Positions 46,030 through 57,012 of a stretch of DNA of 64,000 bases are shown in pieces (within the stretch, counting starts at the first letter, position 1; each line of letters begins with the position of its first letter). The DNA comes from Usnea hakonensis. Taxonomy: Eukaryota > Ascomycota > Lecanoromycetes > Lecanorales > Parmeliaceae. The notes beneath the pieces were generated by a model, which was given only the letters and a program-made list of their open reading frames with translations, made no database searches and was not told the origin of the DNA. Position numbers and translations under genes: made by a program. Where the stretch lies: positions 210,880 through 274,879 of the forward strand of contig BLJB01000010.1 of assembly GCA_013423325.1 (NCBI GenBank), in the 5' to 3' direction.

Positions 46030-47296
46030 TCACCGCCCACCCCTCTGCCTCTGAATCTCGTCCCTAAAAGCGTTCGCCCCGCCCCCGCCCCCCGCACTCG
46101 GACTGCTCACCGGACTATTCCACTCCCAATTATCATCCGGCGCCTCCCCCGTCAGCCCTCTATTCCGATCCTTCAACTCCATCCCGCCGACCGTCGGTTC
46201 GTCATGGAAACTGGCGTCTCGCCGATGACCCCTGCCGCCCGCGCCATCACCACCGCTGACCCGCTGCCGGAGCGATTTCCCCGTTGCGTAGCCCTTGTTG
46301 CGGCGTTTGCGGCAGCAGAGGAAGAGGGCGACGGCGCTGGCGAGGAGGATGAGGAGGACGAGGCCGATTGGGAGGCCGACTTTTTCGCCGAGGTTTTTGG
46401 AGGGTGGGGGGGAAGAGGGGGTGGGGGAGGGTGCGGTGGAGGAGTCGGCGCTTGTGGAGGTGGAGAGGAGGGTGAAGGTGGGGCCGGCGAATACTTTTAC
46501 GTCGTTGCTGCCGGGTTGGTCGACGACGAGGGAGAGGGTGAGGTTGGCGGTTGGTTCGTTGTTGAGCCAGAGGGCGTTCATGTTCAGGTAGACGGTGCCT
46601 TCGTAGTTGGTGGCGGTGAGGGAGGTGAGTATGTCGGCGGTTGTGGGGGAGGTGAGGCCCGCGGCGTCGACGTTGTAGACTTGGACGGTGTTGTTGGCGC
46701 CGTCTTTGAAAAGGGTGGTGTCCCAGGTTACTGTAGGATGTCGGTGTTTGGGCTTTCGAGTGGGGTTGAGGAGCTGAGATCTTACCTTGGTACTGGATGT
46801 TGGGGTAGACTTCCTGTCCCTCGTATGGCTTGCAGAAGGGATTGGCGATGTATGTTGCACCTTCTGGATCCGTAGTGTATGGCTTGTGGCACATGTTCGG
46901 ATCGTTTGTGCTGTTGAGAGGACTCGAGGCGGTGGTGGCTACCGCAGCAGCAGAGGAGGTTAGTGACCCCTTTGTAGTCTCATTGGAGGCGGTTGTCGAG
47001 TTAGTGGATGGCTCCGTCGCAGCGACCGAGACAGGCGTAGTATGTGGGATGTCCGTCTCTGTGCTAGGAGTGTCTGAGTCGTTTGGATTCTCTGCTGAAA
47101 AGTCATCTGCGGTATTGTTGGTTAGCATATAGTATGTCATTGAAGCAGTGGCTGATTGGGTCAATGGGTAAGCACCAGATTGCCGTTGATTGAGCGAAGC
47201 TGCGGACGTAAATGCCCGTAAGGACAAGGCCATGTGTACGCAGAAGAGCAGGGCAAGCCAATTGGCCCGCCCAAACCAATTCCATCTGGCTTCCAT
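46030..47296 (-). CDS. Single-pass surface protein with Ser/Thr-rich ectodomain
   Basis: Exons 47296-46786 and 46730-46030 join in frame (403 residues) through a 55-base intron with donor GTAAGATC. The start MEARWNWFGRANWLALLFCV is followed by a signal-peptide-like hydrophobic run. The ectodomain is rich in Ser/Thr/Asn with many N-x-S/T sites and a Cys pair (MCHKPYTTDPEG, NPFCKPYEGQ), then VTWDTTLFKDGANNTVQVYN and GTVYLNMNALWLNNEPTANL. A single membrane segment, VGLPIGLVLLILLASAVALF, is followed by CCRKRRNKG and a ~80-residue cytosolic tail with Gly-rich end. The design resembles Mid2/Wsc-type wall-stress sensors, but the ectodomain family is not one I can name. The upstream in-frame TTG extension to 47542 is ignored. 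Confidence 0.85.
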
Positions 47297-48610
47297 GACG
47301 CTTGGGACGTGAAGCTGCAGCCAATGCTGAGCAGAGGTATGACTATGAGCTCGAAGAGCTTGAAGAAGCTCAGGCAATTCTTCCTTATCCTTGATGTGGA
47401 GCTGTAGTGGGAAGAAGAGGACAGCTTTTAACTGCGAGAAGGTGGGGCTCCTGCTCTCCTGCTCTCGAGGAGGCTGGAGGTAACCGTTGAGCTTCATGTA
47501 CGCCAAGCCGACCGCCCGAGATACCGCGGAAGATTTGGGCAAGAATAAACGATAGGGCTTATCTTAGACCGATTGACCTCACCATCCGTTTCTTTACCCT
47601 CTCACGCGCAGTCTCTAAATCAAGTATCCACTTTTTCGGTCTGCCGTACATATATATCTCAGTGTAATTACTTACTCTTCCTTTGACTTGACTTGACGCT
47701 TTCTTTCAACTGGCCCAAATAAAGACACCTAAAGGCAAGAAAATAAACCATAGCAATACGATCGGAAAGTACTTTTACTCGTGGAAACACAAGTCAATTG
47801 GTGCTACGCCAACGATAGGGATGAATTATTGCATACAAAGTACCATCTTCCGCAGACTCTTTTTCAGGATGGTAATAAGAACATAAAATATAATTCAATC
47901 GGGGGTTCTGGAATATTCTCCTTTCTTTTACTGAAGGGGAGAAGTGAGGTGTAGAGGAGCGGTCCGGATAGGAGGATTTTTTCCTTGCTATCCTTGTTTT
48001 GGGTGTCTTCTCTGATGATTAACGCAAAGATTGCAAGAAGCAATTTTTCCATGGCATAGGCTCGCAAAGGACACGATATCGAGACGCATGGTACTGTACC
48101 TTCAGGAAACTCTGAGTTCCTGGCTTCAAGGCTGGGCTTCCTGCAGTATATCGAGGTTTACAAACCATGCCCATCATCGTCAAAAGGAGTTGTATATGCT
48201 GGCTTGCTGGAATGATCCCGCAAGCTGTATGTACCGGAAACCTTTGACTTGCTGGTGCAGCTAGGTGTCTTGACTTATCTTATGAAGACTAGTCGAAATT
48301 TATCCAATATTGCAAGTGAGAGGACTCTGCGTTAGGATTCAGGACATCGACTTGCAATGGCTAGAAATCATTTCTAGCGAGCTAATAATGCGCCGCAAGC
48401 CAAGCAAGGTCTGCGAAAGTCGCTGTTATTCTCTTCGAGCCCCACGTCTCCATAGCTACAGCTCATATGTCCTTGCAAGCTTTTCCTCTATACTTCGTGA
48501 GAAGATATACATGCTTCCACAAAGGGGGCGGCGACAGTGCAACGCTCTTTTCTTGGTACTGTCAATTCGCGAAACAAGGTCCACTCTGGATGAAAGAAGG
48601 TAGTATTACC
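47297..48610. other. Intergenic, no convincing gene
   Basis: Promoter side of the surface-protein gene and 3' flank of the SnoaL-like gene. Small plus-strand frames (48031-48264, 48310-48603) have no recognisable content. Confidence 0.45.
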
Positions 48611-49075
48611 TTATTCTACAACCATAATACTCCAGTCACCCTCAGCCCAGATCAGCTGGAGCTTCCAGTTCTTAATCTTCCACAGTCCATCCTTATCATC
48701 CTTGACGAGATCAAGGAAATACAAGCTGCCCGTCATAAGGCTCTTGGCGCCTACTTCGGTTCCCTCTTTGTGGCGATAATGCTGCGCCAGTGCAGAGGCG
48801 GTCATGGAGGCTGTCGTGTCCCCATCGCGGACATTGACTCGAGCGTTGGAGATGAAATGAGTGGTGTCTAGCTTCGAGATTAAATCGTAGCTACCGGAGT
48901 GAATCGCGTCCAGGCCGACCATGACATTGCCGTTCAGATCGAAATTTGCGTCTTGAGTAAGGGCTGAATCAAATAGAGCTTTGTCACCGGTATCCAGGCC
49001 TAGGACGGCGCGGTAAACAGCATCGGTGATGGCCTCGCGGACGCTGAGGGAGGAAAGAGAAGTTGGAAGTGCCAT
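48611..49075 (-). CDS. SnoaL-like (NTF2-fold) protein
   Basis: Single exon, 154 residues from MALPTSLSSLSVREAITDAV. The arrangement is that of SnoaL-like NTF2-fold proteins: an N-terminal helix pair (VREAITDAVYRAVLGLDTGD), FDSALTQDANFDLNGNVMVG, a second helix, THFISNARVNVRDGDTTASM, ASALAQHYRHKEG and the last strands SLYFLDLVKDDKDGLWKIKN, WKLQLIWAEGD. Such proteins include polyketide cyclases and dehydratases but also many of unknown function; no biosynthetic partners lie nearby, so the role is open. The in-frame extension to 49171 is disregarded because the family begins near the chosen Met. Confidence 0.88.
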   Translation of the reverse strand: MALPTSLSSLSVREAITDAVYRAVLGLDTGDKALFDSALTQDANFDLNGNVMVGLDAIHSGSYDLISKLDTTHFISNARVNVRDGDTTASMTASALAQHYRHKEGTEVGAKSLMTGSLYFLDLVKDDKDGLWKIKNWKLQLIWAEGDWSIMVVE

Positions 49076-50781
49076 TGTGGAGGTGAAAGACGGTTTATAA
49101 TCCGAATGTCGGGTCGTCTGGGAGCGGTAAAAGGTTAAGTAGTGAGATACCTTACTTACTAACAACCCCACATGGGTCTCGGTCAGGCTCGGTGCCCGTT
49201 CAATTCCGTGCAGTGTAGATCCTTTTGGCTTTTGAGCTAAAGTACTGTGAGGTCAAGTGAGCTTCAATTTAGATTGAACAAGAAGCTCCGAACTCAATAA
49301 AATGTATACCCAGCCAGTACATTAGTATTTGCCTCGTCTTCTTCGATTAGCCTTCCCTAAGATTCTTAGCACGACGGGGGAGCGCAACACTAACATTTTA
49401 AAATCGAGGGCATAGGAATCGTCATTCTATGCAAAATACTACAATTACACCATACTAAGGTGGTGCGCGACAGAGAGAGATGCCATTGACAAGGAAGATA
49501 GCTACGGACGTACGTACCTTAGTGATGGCCTTGGAGTACAGGTACCTTGCCAAGGCGCTACTCTAGTAGCGCGCAGGCCTTGGCACAATTTCTTTACTTT
49601 AGGTAGGTACATTTCTTCTTCCTTGTTGATGATACGGATCAAGAGTAAATCTACGAAGCGTATGGGTCGGTCCTTCATCGCTCCCCGAAAGATCTTGCGC
49701 CGTTTAATAGCGGCTCTCACCCTACAGAAGAGGCTTTGGATAGGATCTCCTCAGATTGGCATTAGGCTTGGAGAAGGGCTGTCGGAGGGGAAATGTCCGA
49801 AGCAAAGTCACCCAACCTGTTCGATCAATGATTTTCATCAATACTACTCACTGCCCTTCTAAATGCCTATATCATAATGATACAGATACAGGGGTTGTAC
49901 TCCACACGACCCTAGCTGTATCTACACCTTACGACTTCCATCTCATGGGCAAAGTAGCAAACCATATCTTGCTGCTTGGTACAGTGGCATCAATTCGCAA
50001 CATGTTTGTGTTTTAGAGCATGGATTCTTACATGCTCGGCTGGTTCCATCACTAGCCTGCGATGCCAGTTCCAGCAAGCTAAATTAACAAAAATTTCCTA
50101 GGCTTTGTGCAAAACCTGACTGACCTATTACCTAAATAGCGCGGGTCAGAAAACATGGACTGACCATCAACAGCACAGCACTGACGAAGACTACGACAAT
50201 AACTTTAAATTACGTCACATGCCGACTGTTCAAGACTCTGAGAGGCCATCCTTGCTGTGGAGCTCAGTGGATGGCCGTCGAATATCCGTTTAACACGTAA
50301 GATGATATCCACGTTATCACAGCGCTACACCCAGAGAACTTGCATGCTGTAGCTTTTGAGGATATGCATTTGCACGGACCATTCGTACACGCCGTTATCC
50401 CTACAATTCTCTCTGCCGCATTTGGTGTCGGGTTATGGAGACGTAGATTAGGGGTATGCATTGCTGGTAGCAGATGTTGGAGAAATCATCTAACCTTGAA
50501 TGGAGCTGAACTATTCTTATTGAGATCTCGAGGCTTAACGAATTGCGAAAATCCCCATGGTACATGATAGCCACAGGTAGGGCGTCGGACACATTCTTAA
50601 AGCTTGATCCGTAATTGGTCCGTGTGTTTCTACACTTGCTATACAATTTTCGTAAATGTTTTCGTAGCATGCATTTTCACAGAAAGAAGACTCGATCGCG
50701 GCGTACAAAGCTTATGGCCTCGCTCACTAATCTTGCACCAGCATCCCTTTTCCTCGTCACCCCATTATTAACATTTTCAAA
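49076..50781. other. Intergenic, no convincing gene
   Basis: About 1.7 kb between divergent genes. Contains short palindromic words such as the GCGCTACTCTAGTAGCGC inverted repeat near 49555-49572. No tRNA or protein gene recognised. Confidence 0.45.
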
Positions 50782-51946
50782 ATGACGACTCTCAGGATAC
50801 GCCTTGAAGACATTCCAGAAATGCGTGGCATGAGGGCAGTTGTAACAGGTAAGTAAAGGAAATCTGAACCATTTGATAGCCCGCCTTACAACATATCCGT
50901 CAAACCAGGAGGAACTTCAGGTATTGGCTTGACCCTCGTTAGACTCCTCCTCACAAAGGGCGCTCATGTCACCATCCTTGATCGCCAAATAAAGGACGAG
51001 TTCAACCCCGATTTGAACCCCAATATGTCCAATAGAGTAAGAAGCATCGTGACCGACACCACTTCATGGGTCGAGCTGGGGAGTGCTTTTAAGAAAATCG
51101 AGACCTGCGACGCTCTCTTTGCTAATGCAGGGGTGGCGGAAGGGCACGACTTTCTGGACCATCAGTTCGACAAGAAAAAAGAGCTCATCGAGCCGGATTA
51201 TAAGATAATCGATGTCAATTTGCGGGGGACGTTGAATACCATCAAGATGGCGCATTACATCATGCGTCGCCAGGGCACGGGGGGTAGCATCGTTATCAGC
51301 TCGAGCGCGATGGCATACTCAGCGGATCAGTCGATCCCTCTTTATACCGCCCTCAGCGCAGCGGTATGTTGAAGACCATTTAGCAACAGCCAATACTTGG
51401 TTATCGAAACGTGAAAGAAGGCCTTGCTGACGGTACGTAAACCAACCTCCCCAGCTCATCGGCCTTGTCCGAGCTCTACGCTCCACCCTGATCCTAGACG
51501 CCATCACCATCAACGCCGTCGCGCCATCCTTCACCCTAACAACCATGGTACCCGAACACATAGTCTCCACATTCACAAAGGCAGAGATCCCCATGAGCTC
51601 CACGCAGACGGTCGCTTTGGCAATGGCGTGGCAATGTACCGCCAAGCAAACGGAACGTGTCGAGGACTACGGCACCGATACCCCGGGCCCGGGCCCGCAT
51701 AATCGCTGGAACGGGAGAACCCTTCTGACAATGGGATATACCTTTGTGGAGCTGGAGGAGATGGTTTCGAAGACCAAGAGTGAGTGGTTTGGGAGGCCGA
51801 TGGCTGAGTTGGCGAGGAGGCAGCAGAGGGCTACGGATGATCGGGATTTGAAGTCCCTGCAGGTGGAACCACTCGATGATGAAAAGCCAAGGAAACAATA
51901 TGTGAGAATTCCCTCACTAGGTTCAATGAGTGCACTCACTCTATGA
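50782..51946 (+). CDS. Short-chain dehydrogenase/reductase with altered active site
   Basis: Exons 50782-50848, 50909-51363 and 51455-51946 join in frame (337 residues). The Rossmann motif is VTGGTSGIGLTLVRLLLTKG (about 21-40), with the family NAG motif in LFANAGVAEG and the catalytic Ser in IVISSSAMAY. The active-site Tyr is at ~168 in PLYTALSAALIG. In the classical YxxxK motif the Lys is replaced by Ser (YTALS); the splice junction nearby does not offer an in-frame alternative that restores it. The C-terminal part is longer than usual (about 60 residues). Reduced or lost oxidoreductase activity is an inference. The sense strand changes from C-rich to G-rich near 51690. Confidence 0.88.
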
Positions 51947-52381
51947 ACTATCAGTTCTTTCTCGGAGGTACTCGTACTAGGATCGCAAACCCTAAGACGG
52001 CTGTGTAGAAGCATGTCACTGCATGATCTAAATCTGCAATCTCAAGCCGCATGATCACAATCGCTCCATCACAAGTCTTTCTCCTAGACACCGAGCACTC
52101 CCCTTACTCGTGCGCTTCTTGACCTTCAAGATCCATACCGGCACTGTCCCCTCTCTCTCTATACTAACAACCCTCCCAAGCTATCCCGAACAAGCATGCA
52201 CCACACCTAAGGCGAAGGTAAAGGCGCGGATGGGACGTCCTTCACTCACCCTTCCCCACCCCAATCTCCACCTCCATCTCCACCTCCATCGCCCCCCCAA
52301 TCTCCACCCCAATCACTCCCCCATCCCCTCCCTCTCCATAATCCCCTCCCTCTCCCTACCCAGTTCCCGCGCTATTCATCT

Positions 52382-52420
52382 CCCCCCCCCTTTTCCCCCC
52401 CCCCCCCCCCCCCCCCCCCC
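52382..52420 (+). repeat. Long C homopolymer tracts
   Basis: C10 (52382-52391), TTTT, then about 25 C (52396-52420), inside a pyrimidine-rich stretch that begins near 52240. Homopolymer lengths this long are often assembly-uncertain. Confidence 0.85.
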
Positions 52421-52554
52421 TCCTCCTCATGCAGCACAGAGAACCCCACTCCCTTCAATTGTATCCTTCTTCTTCATATTATACTTATCTCATCTCATCT
52501 CGTCTTACCCCTATCCCTCCTTCCCTAGATAATAACCTAAATCCCCCTGGACCT

Positions 52555-52712
52555 TGATTGAATATTGAGTATGAATATTGATATTGAGTATGAATATTGA
52601 TATTGAGTATGAATATTGGATATTGATTGAAGATTGAATATTGGATATTAATATTGAATATTGAATATTGGATATTAATATTGAATATTGAATATTGAAT
52701 GTTGAATATTGA
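52555..52712 (+). repeat. AT-rich minisatellite
   Basis: Tandem arrangement of units built from GAATATTGATATTGAGTAT and shorter forms GAATATTGGATATTAATATT; AATATTGA/GATATT words repeat about every 7-19 bases over 150 bases. No coding content. Confidence 0.8.
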
Positions 52713-52740
52713 TACTCAACCTACCCTCTTATCCTATTTT

Positions 52741-52869
52741 ATACCGTACCGTACCGTACCGTACAATATACTCCCACAAAACCCGCTACCCTGCCCTGCC
52801 CTGCCCTTCCTTCATCCTTCATCCTTCCTTATCCCCATTCCTAACCCATCCCATGCATGCATGCATGCA
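52741..52869 (+). repeat. Cluster of simple repeats
   Basis: (ACCGT)n at about 52742-52764, GCCCT and TTCATCC repeats next to it, and (ATGC)n at 52853-52868. Together with flanking tracts these make 52.2-53.4 kb a dense repeat zone with no gene. Confidence 0.75.
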
Positions 52870-53267
52870 CCAGTTTTTCAATTCCCACGAGGGGGATGAA
52901 AGGGGGTATCCTTTATCCCTTCATTTCTTGCTTGCTTGCTTGTTTACTCTCTCTTTCTCTCAATCTCCCTCTTTCTCTGGCCCATCCCTTTTAGTCTAAT
53001 ACTAAGTTAAGTCAAGTCAAGTCAGGCAAGCACACTACTTACTTACTTACTAATTACCTGGCACCTTTTTTTTTTACTTTGGATTTCCTTCCTTTCCTGA
53101 CGGAGGGAGGGAGGGATGGGTGGATAGATGGATGGATGGGGAGATGGGTTCTTGGGGGTGAGGGGGGAGGTGCGAGATGCGGGTTGTGAGGACCGGGGAA
53201 AGGAAGGGAGGGTGAAAGCGGGGGTGGGTGTTGATGGGTTGTGGTAGGAGGTAGGGAGGGGATGAAA

Positions 53268-53298
<31 letters not shown>

Positions 53299-53304
53299 TT
53301 TGGT

Positions 53305-53378
<74 letters not shown>
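53268..53378 (+). repeat. Very long G tract (29 G, short break, 74 G)
   Basis: G29 at 53268-53296, then TTTTTGGT, then G74 at 53305-53378. On the other strand this is poly-C. Such length is exceptional; it would fold into G-quadruplexes and stall polymerases, and is also a common place for consensus error. A purine-rich flank (53100-53267 and 53379-53520) surrounds it. Confidence 0.85.
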
Positions 53379-53379
<1 letters not shown>

Positions 53380-53879
53380 GGATGGTTGATTATTGTTGGG
53401 GTGAGGGTCGGGATTTGCGATTGAGAGGGAAGGATTATTTTGGGAGGAGGGGATTCGGATAGTGGTGAAGAGGTGATTTTGGGAAAGGGGGCGGAGATTG
53501 GCGAGGGATTCGTGGCGTTGGAGATCGTGAGAACTTTGTGAAATGCGTGCATGTGTTAGCCAGCCTTAGCTTGGCTCTGTTGTACGAGACCCTAGTGATG
53601 CTGCAGGTGGAACAGACGCTGTAATGCGCGAAGAATATTATATGGCATTGAAATGAATCGTTTTTTCCGTCCTCGTAGATGATGGAAATAGCAACTTAAC
53701 CCATGTTACCAAGGCCGTTACCTTTTCCGGCGTTGTCCGCCTTCAAAATCATGATGGTTGTTATATCGATAAATGTCCAATTCCACACGGATGTTGGATT
53801 ATGATACATGCGAAGAAAGAAATCCCAAGGTATTTGAAACCCCCAATATAGGAACCAGAGATAGGCCGAAAGTTGGCGA

Positions 53880-54950
53880 TTATAAGGTGCCCTTGTTGAT
53901 GTAACTTTTCCACTGCTGGTAGTACATGTCGAACTCCTTCTCGCAGTATCGATTCGAGTCCAATTCACAACCGACGAGTCTGACGACGAATTCGCCCTCC
54001 TTGTACATGACTTCTCTGCCACCGCGGCTTTGGATGTCGACACCATAAGAGTTGAGGAGGGTTTGAGGTACTAGTGCAAGCTTTGTCAGGATGGTAGGGT
54101 GCCATTGGACGACATGTTCCTGTTTTGAGAATGTCAGCGGCGAAAAGCAAGCAGAGGGATGAGATGGAGGAGGCTTACCAGCGCGTGGGCTTCGGCCTTT
54201 TGAAAGTTGTAGCTGCGATACAGAGGGTCAAACCACGTGTCCAAGAAAAACTTGGCCCATTCGCCTCGCCGTAAAACGAAGCTACCTTGACATAGACCCT
54301 CGCCATCTTGTGTGAGGACGAGATCGACCTTGTCACCCTTGAGATGTGTGAAGGTCCTGATGACACTATCTGGGGGCACCACAGGCTTGTCTTTGAGCAT
54401 TATCGACTCGAGGCGCTTCTTGTCCATGATGTGGGAGGTAAGGGAGAGTTTCGGATTCATGATAAGACTGTGCGGTGCCAGATAGAAGAAGTAGGTCGAA
54501 TGCGGGTACTTTGTTAAAGCATGCCGCAGAGCAGGCACCACCGCCCAGCTCCTAGGGGAACTGCCATAGTCGTAATCTGAAACATCTGGGAAGAAGGTGG
54601 TATAACCTGTAGAAGCTGATGTCAGACAAGGATAGTGTCGAGCGTCAAGCCGGGTGTGACATACCATTCTTATCTGCGTAGTATTTTCTATTCTCCATAA
54701 TCCGCGCCCGGTACTCTTCACTCATAGTCGCCTCATCGAGCAGGGTAACCACCACTACTTCAGGTGTGCCTGGGGGGGCTTTTCTATCCGAGGAGCCAAA
54801 CAAATGTGCGGCAAGGTAAACGAGTAAAAGGAGGCTGCATCCTATGATGGCGACGAATTGGAGCTGTTTCCGCCGGATTGGAGAAGATCTAGACGCTCGC
54901 GCATATGGAGGGGGTTGAGAAGTCTTTCGAGGAGGCATTGCAAAATGCAT
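53880..54950 (-). CDS. MNN11: GT34 family mannosyltransferase complex subunit (Mnn11-like)
   Basis: Subunit of the Golgi mannan polymerase type; adds or supports alpha-mannose transfer on N-glycans. Exons 54950-54665, 54606-54179 and 54119-53880 join in frame (317 residues), each intron with clear signals. MHFAMPPRKTSQPPPYARAS is a typical opening, then a type II membrane anchor FVAIIGCSLLLLVYLAAHLF (~30-50). The GT34 core follows: VVVVTLLDEATMSEEYRARI, MENRKYYADKNGYTTFFPDV, SWAVVPALRHALTKYPHSTY, the block FFYLAPHSLIMNP, GSFVLRRGEWAKFFLDTWFD, AEAHALEHVVQWHPTILTKL and YKEGEFVVRLVGC. The acidic DxD motif expected before LIMNP in active members is missing here (YLAPHS), which suggests a non-catalytic or Mnn11-type partner. 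Confidence 0.85.
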
Positions 54951-55421
54951 GATTTCTTTGGTGGAGCGTGGTTTTGCCGAAGGTGTTCGTTCAAAGGCCA
55001 AGGCCAGTAGGCCTTTGAGCCCCCACGAGTGGACTCCCACCGGAAAGCCTGTTGGCACAATGCTGCTTTGAGATATGAAGATGTCTGGTCAGCTAGAAGT
55101 TGAGTCTGCTCTTGTTGTTGTGGTATAGTGTAGAGTGGTCGGTGTAGAAATGTGTACTTAAAGATTGCTCAATCTACCTTGAATCAAACTTCAATAGTGG
55201 CCCCAATTGAACCCCTCGGTCAATGCGGTTAGACCTTCCGTCTTTAGTCCCCGCAAAAGCTATCGAACCCGTGTCCGTTTTTCTCTTGGCATTCTCTTGG
55301 CATTAAGCTTCAATTTCTTTTTCTTCCTTTCGTCCTATTGGTCTGCAAGATTAACAATCAAGTGAGACCAATCTCTCCTTTGCTACTCTTTCATACTCAT
55401 TGCATAATCACATCAACCACT
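54951..55421. promoter_or_regulatory. Divergent promoter region
   Basis: 471 bases between the start codons of the GT34 gene (minus) and aspartate aminotransferase (plus). A duplicated TCTCTTGGCATT lies near 55280-55305. No TATA box is obvious. Confidence 0.4.
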
Positions 55422-57012
55422 ATGTTATCCTCTTGCCGCTTATTTGCTCGACCAGCTACAACAGTACCTTCATTCCCAAGGATATTAGCATTGAGATCTG
55501 CTTCTTCGTGGGCTCACGTTCCTCAAGGTCCTCCAGTACGTCTACAGGAGCCATTTACTACTGCTAGATCGCTGACATAGCTGCAGGATGTAAGCAAGAG
55601 CTGTCATCAAACTTTGGGTATCACTAATGCGTCACCCTCTTCCAGGCCATCTTGGGCATAACAGAGGCGTTCAAGGCGGACAGCTTTAAAGAAAAGATCA
55701 ATCTTGGAGTCGGGGCGTACCGTATGTTGATTCATATGGCCTACAAGCATCCTATTAACTTTTGACAGGCGATGACAAGGGCAAACCTTATGTCCTACCC
55801 TCGGTGCGGACAGCTGAGAAGAAAGTCGTTGACTCAGCACTCGACAAGGAATATGCGGGAATCACGGGTGTACCGTCTTTCACCAAAGCTGCAGCTGTTC
55901 TCGCCTATGGTTCTGACTCCGATGCGATTGCCAATGACCGGATCGCAATAACCCAGTCCATTTCTGGCACTGGCGCCCTTCGGATAGGCGGCGAATTCCT
56001 TGCGCGTCACTACCCTTTGGGCAAGAAAATCTACATACCAACACCTAGCTGGGCAAATCATAACGCTGTCTTCAAGGACTCTGGTTTGGAGGTCGTCAAG
56101 TATAGATACTACAACAAGGACACCATCGGTCTGGACTTTGATGGTATGGTGGAAGATCTCAAGGCCGCCCCTGAGGGCAGCATCGTTCTCTTGCACGCTT
56201 GCGCGCACAATCCGACTGGTATTGACCCTTCAGAGCAGCAGTGGAGGCAGATCAGCGACGTCGTCAAGGAGAAGAAGCATTACCCTTTCTTCGACATGGC
56301 CTATCAGGGATTCGCAAGTGGCGATACCAAGAAAGATGCTTTCCCAGTCAGACACTTTCAGTCTCAGGGCCATCACTTCTGTCTAGCCCAGAGTTTTGCC
56401 AAAAACATGGTACGCTCCTGTTGAATATGGACTTTTCTTACTTTTTGCTAATATTTGATAGGGTCTTTACGGCGAGCGTGTAGGGGCGTTCTCCATTTGT
56501 TGCGAGTCGGCTGAGGAAAAGAAGCGAGTTGACTCGCAACTGAAGATCCTTGTCCGACCCCTTTATTCCAATCCTCCGGTGCACGGGGCTCGTATCGCTG
56601 CAGAGATCTTGAATAATCCCGAGCTCAATCAGCAATGGCTTGGAGAGGTCAAGGGGATGGCTGATCGTATCATTAGCATGAGGGCGCTGCTGAAACAGAA
56701 TCTAGAAGACCTAGGTAGTAAGCACGACTGGAGCCATATCACATCGCAGGTAATGATCGTCCTGTACGCAATGCACATCTTAGGGTCTGACACGGTCTAG
56801 ATCGGTATGTTTGCTTATACTGGGCTGAAGCCCGAGCAAATGGACACATTGGCAAAGGAGGTGAGTTGGAGCTGAACCAACGGTCTTATGACGGTGCTTA
56901 CACACGTTAGCACTCGGTGTACGCCACGAAAGACGGCAGGATCTCGGTAGCAGGTATAACGACGGGAAACGTAAAGCGTCTTGCGGAGTCCATCCACAAA
57001 GTGACCAGTTAA
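55422..57012 (+). CDS. AAT1: Aspartate aminotransferase, mitochondrial
   Basis: PLP enzyme that interconverts aspartate and oxaloacetate with glutamate and 2-oxoglutarate in the malate-aspartate shuttle. Seven exons fit: 55422-55535, 55587-55589, 55646-55721, 55769-56409, 56462-56749, 56801-56860 and 56911-57012 (427 residues). The N-terminus MLSSCRLFARPATTVPSFPR is a mitochondrial presequence. Family blocks: SSWAHVPQGPPDAILGITEA, KINLGVGAYRDDKGKPYVLP, ITQSISGTGALRIGGEFL, HACAHNPTGIDPSEQQW, FFDMAYQGFASG, the PLP-lysine SFAKNMGLYGERVGAFSI, RPLYSNPPVHGARI and HSVYATKDGRISVAGITTGN. The Asp of GPPDAI is supplied by a 3-base exon (GAT), flanked by complete splice signals on both sides. Divergent from the GT34 gene. 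Confidence 0.94.
55587..55589 (+). other. Candidate 3-base microexon (GAT)
   Basis: Between a 51-base upstream intron (branch GCTGAC, acceptor GCAG) and a 56-base downstream intron (donor GTAAGC, branch CACTAAT, acceptor CCAG) lies only GAT. Joining the outer exons without it would delete the Asp of the conserved GPPDAI motif while keeping frame. Confidence 0.7.

Noticed and set aside
46247..46780. Unspliced continuation of the surface-protein frame (Arg/His/Pro-rich)
   Set aside because: It is the shifted reading of exon 2; splicing the 55-base intron restores a membrane protein.
53043..53552. 169-residue frame rich in proline on the minus strand
   Set aside because: Produced entirely by the poly-G/C tract; not a credible protein.
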